Origin: Hippophae tibetana
Lineage: Eukaryota; Streptophyta; Magnoliopsida; Rosales; Elaeagnaceae
DNA: 64,000 bases
Assembly (NCBI GenBank): GCA_037013495.1
Contig: JAZDXN010000026.1
Coordinates: 310,001 to 374,000 of the forward strand
Direction of reading: 5' to 3'
In this document: piece by piece, positions 62,255-64,000 of the stretch
Numbering within the stretch: the stretch's first letter is position 1
Layout: each line of letters opens with the position of its first letter
Notes under the pieces: generated by a model
Databases searched by the model: none
The model's input: the letters and a program-made list of their open reading frames with translations, nothing else
What the model was told of the DNA's origin: nothing
Made by a program: the position numbers and the translations under genes

Positions 62255-64000
62255 AGGAGATATTGGTGCCAACCTAGTTTTGATTATTTATATTTTCAAT
62301 CAATCACTATTCTTAAAAAAAATAAGAGAAGAGAAAAGGAAAGAGGATGTAATTCACATTTTCAAAAACAAAAAAACATTTGGAAAATATGAGTTACAAC
62401 TTTCAACGGAGATAACTTTTGACTCGGGTATCGAAACCACTATTATAATATATCAAATCGAAGTTCGTATGAAATTACACAATATGTTTTGGTACTGCCA
62501 AGGAAAATCGATTTTGTACCCAAATTACATCGTTTATATCACTTAACAACTGTTTAAAGTTTTTGAAGCACCTTTTTCATTTTACTTACTTCTGGTTTAA
62601 TTCAATAGAGCTGTACAGGAGATATTGGTGCCAAGCTTGGTTTGATTATTTATATTTTCAATCAATCCCTATTCTTCAAAAAAAAATAAGAGAAGAGAAA
62701 AAGAAAGAGGATGTCGTTCATATTTTCAAAAACAAAAAAAACATTTGGTAAATATGAGTTACGACTTTCAACGGAGATAAATTTTGACTCGGGTATCGAA
62801 ACCACTATTATAATATATCAAATTTAAGTTCTTATGAAATTACACAATATGTTTTGGTACTGCCAAGGAAAATCGATTTTGTACCCAAATTACATCGTTT
62901 ATATCACTTAACAACTGTTTAAAGTTTTTGAAGCACCTTTTTCATTTTACTTACTTCTGGTTTAATTCAATAGAGCTGTACAGGAGATATTGGTGCCAAG
63001 CTTGGTTTGATTATTTATATTTTCAATCAATCCCTATTCTTCAAAAAAAAAATAAGAGAAGAGAAAAAGAAAGAGGATGTCGTTTACATTTTCAAAAACA
63101 AAAAAATATTTGGTAAATATGAGTTACGACTTTCAACGGAGATAACATTTGACTCGGGTATCGAAACCACTATTATAATATATCAAATCGAAGCTCATAT
63201 CAAATTACACAATATGTTTTTGTACTGCCAAAGAATATCGTTTTGTACCCAAATTACATCGTTTATATCACTTACTATGTGTTTAAAGTTTTTGAAGCAC
63301 CGTTTTCATTTTACTTACTTCTAGTTAATTCCATAGAGCTATACAGGAGATATTGGTGCCAACCAAGGTTTGATTATTTATATTTTCAATCAATATATAT
63401 TCTTCAAATAAAATAAGAGAAGAGAAAAAGAAAGAGGATGTCGTTCATATTTTCAAAAATAAAAAAACATTTGGTAAATACGAGTTACAACTTTCAACGG
63501 AGATAATTTTTCACTCGGGTATCGGAACCACTATTATAATATATCGTATCAAAGCTCATATCAAATTACACAATATCTTTTGGTCCCCCAAAGAAAATCT
63601 TTTTTGTACCCAAATTACTTTGTTTACATCACTTACCGAGTGTTTAATGTTTTTGAAGCACCATTTTCATTTTACTTACTTCTGGTTTAATTCAATAGAG
63701 CTATACAGGAGATATTGGTGCCACCCTAGTTTTGATTATTTATATTTTCAATCAATCGCTATTCTTAAAAAAAAAATAAGAGAAGAGAAAAAGAAAGAGG
63801 ATGTAATTCACATTTTCAAAAACAAAAAAATATTTGGTAAATATGAGTTACAACTTTCAACGGAGATAACTTTTGACTCGGGTATCGAAACCACTATTAT
63901 AATATATCAAATCGAATCTCGTATGAAATTACACAATATTTTTTGGTCCAACAAAGAAAATCTTTCTTGTACCCAAATTACTTCGTTTACATGACTTACC

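Larger units (their letters stand above)
1..64000 (+). repeat. Satellite DNA array, ~363-bp monomer, head to tail
   Basis: The entire window is a tandem array of one AT-rich monomer. The landmark aggagatattggtgcc recurs at 61, 423, 789, 1151, 1514, 1876 and so on to 63707, giving 176 complete units plus partial units at both ends. Apart from three deleted units, spacing is 360-367 bp. In order, a unit holds: the landmark; a variable box (cctagg, gatacc, ggatag or cgaccttggg classes); tatttatattttcaatca; an A-run and polypurine stretch; gttcatattttcaaaaa; an acaactttcaacggagata core; an attataatatatcaaatc segment; gtttttgtacccaaatta; and a T-rich end with ttaattcaatag. All units share one orientation. 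No other sequence class interrupts them. Such arrays are typical of centromeric or pericentromeric heterochromatin, but the chromosomal location cannot be read from this sequence. The + strand assignment is arbitrary. Confidence 0.98.
57896..64000 (+). repeat. 4- to 5-monomer HOR domain at right edge
   Basis: Units start at 57896, 58259, 58622, 58985, 59348, 59712, 60077, 60439, 60803, 61167, 61531, 61892, 62255, 62617, 62982, 63345 and 63707 (the last is cut by the edge). Four types recur. P has ccaagcttgg and gttacgac (57896, 59712, 61167, 62982, partly 62617). Q is family I with caatatatattc, tatcgtatcaaag and tactttgtttac (58259, 60077, 61531, 63345). R has caccctag and gatgtaattcac (58622, 60439, 61892, 63707). 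S has caaccaagg and agaagagaagcg (59348, 60803). Order P-Q-R-S repeats every ~1455 bp, with one extra monomer before 59348 and one before 62982. Confidence 0.9.

Noticed and set aside
1-64000. CRISPR array or bacterial repeat system
   Set aside because: The 363-bp units are contiguous and similar along their whole length. There are no short repeats separated by unique spacers and no cas-like genes.
1-64000. Drosophila 1.688 (359-bp) or Tribolium ~360-bp satellites
   Set aside because: The length is similar, but from memory the sequence does not resemble the 359-bp family. I could not align the beetle satellite, so this is a weak rejection.

Overview
The window is one uninterrupted block of satellite DNA. 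It is a head-to-tail array of an AT-rich monomer of about 363 bp. One monomer that I counted by hand (61-420) is about 28% GC. Using the landmark aggagatattggtgcc (with its variants) as the unit start, I walked the whole window and found 176 complete landmark-to-landmark units between 61 and 63707, plus a partial unit at each end. Of these, 173 units are 360-367 bp long (mean about 362.8). Three are clearly shortened by internal deletions: 15292-15593 (302 bp), 44608-44848 (241 bp) and 56824-57164 (341 bp). All units point the same way. I see no inversion, transposon insertion, tRNA, rRNA, telomere repeat or protein-coding gene. This is a eukaryotic heterochromatin or centromere-type sequence. 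A plant is my first guess, from the monomer length, the composition, and a core (gataacttttgactcggg) that I recall as similar to plant centromeric satellites. An insect or another eukaryote is not excluded.

The monomers fall into three families with linked diagnostic bases. Family I has caaaaataaaaaaac, tacgagtta, aatttttcactcgg and tatcggaacc. Family II has caaaaacaaaaaaac, tatgagttac, aacttttgactcggg and tatcgaaacc. Family III has ttaatatgtgttac, atatagaaacaac and attatactatat. The families are arranged in a patchwork of higher-order repeats (HORs) whose period changes along the window.

Layout: 61-5135 mixed I/II/III; 5136-9480 strict I-II alternation, with a 4-monomer (1.45 kb) repeat; 10210-13480 a I-III-III 3-monomer repeat (1.09 kb, three copies); 13481-17404 mixed; 17405-39167 the main HOR domain, built from a 3-monomer unit (1089 bp) and its 6-monomer derivative (2175-2177 bp), with near-identical neighbouring copies at 33001-35177 and 35178-37354; 39168-49564 mixed, with 6-monomer echoes; 49565-54647 an 8-monomer repeat (2.9 kb) that also matches 44849-46728 at an offset of 5.80 kb; 54648-57895 the most irregular, single-monomer region; 57896-64000 a 4- to 5-monomer repeat (about 1.45-1.82 kb) that continues past the window edge.

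No genes act together here. What can be read is the history of the array: unequal exchange, conversion-like patches, deletions at short homologies and recent local amplification. Every long open frame lies on the + strand and is a by-product of the monomer, because 363 = 3 x 121 keeps a frame in register. One frame is nevertheless almost free of stops, which is surprising at this base composition and is reported as a finding.
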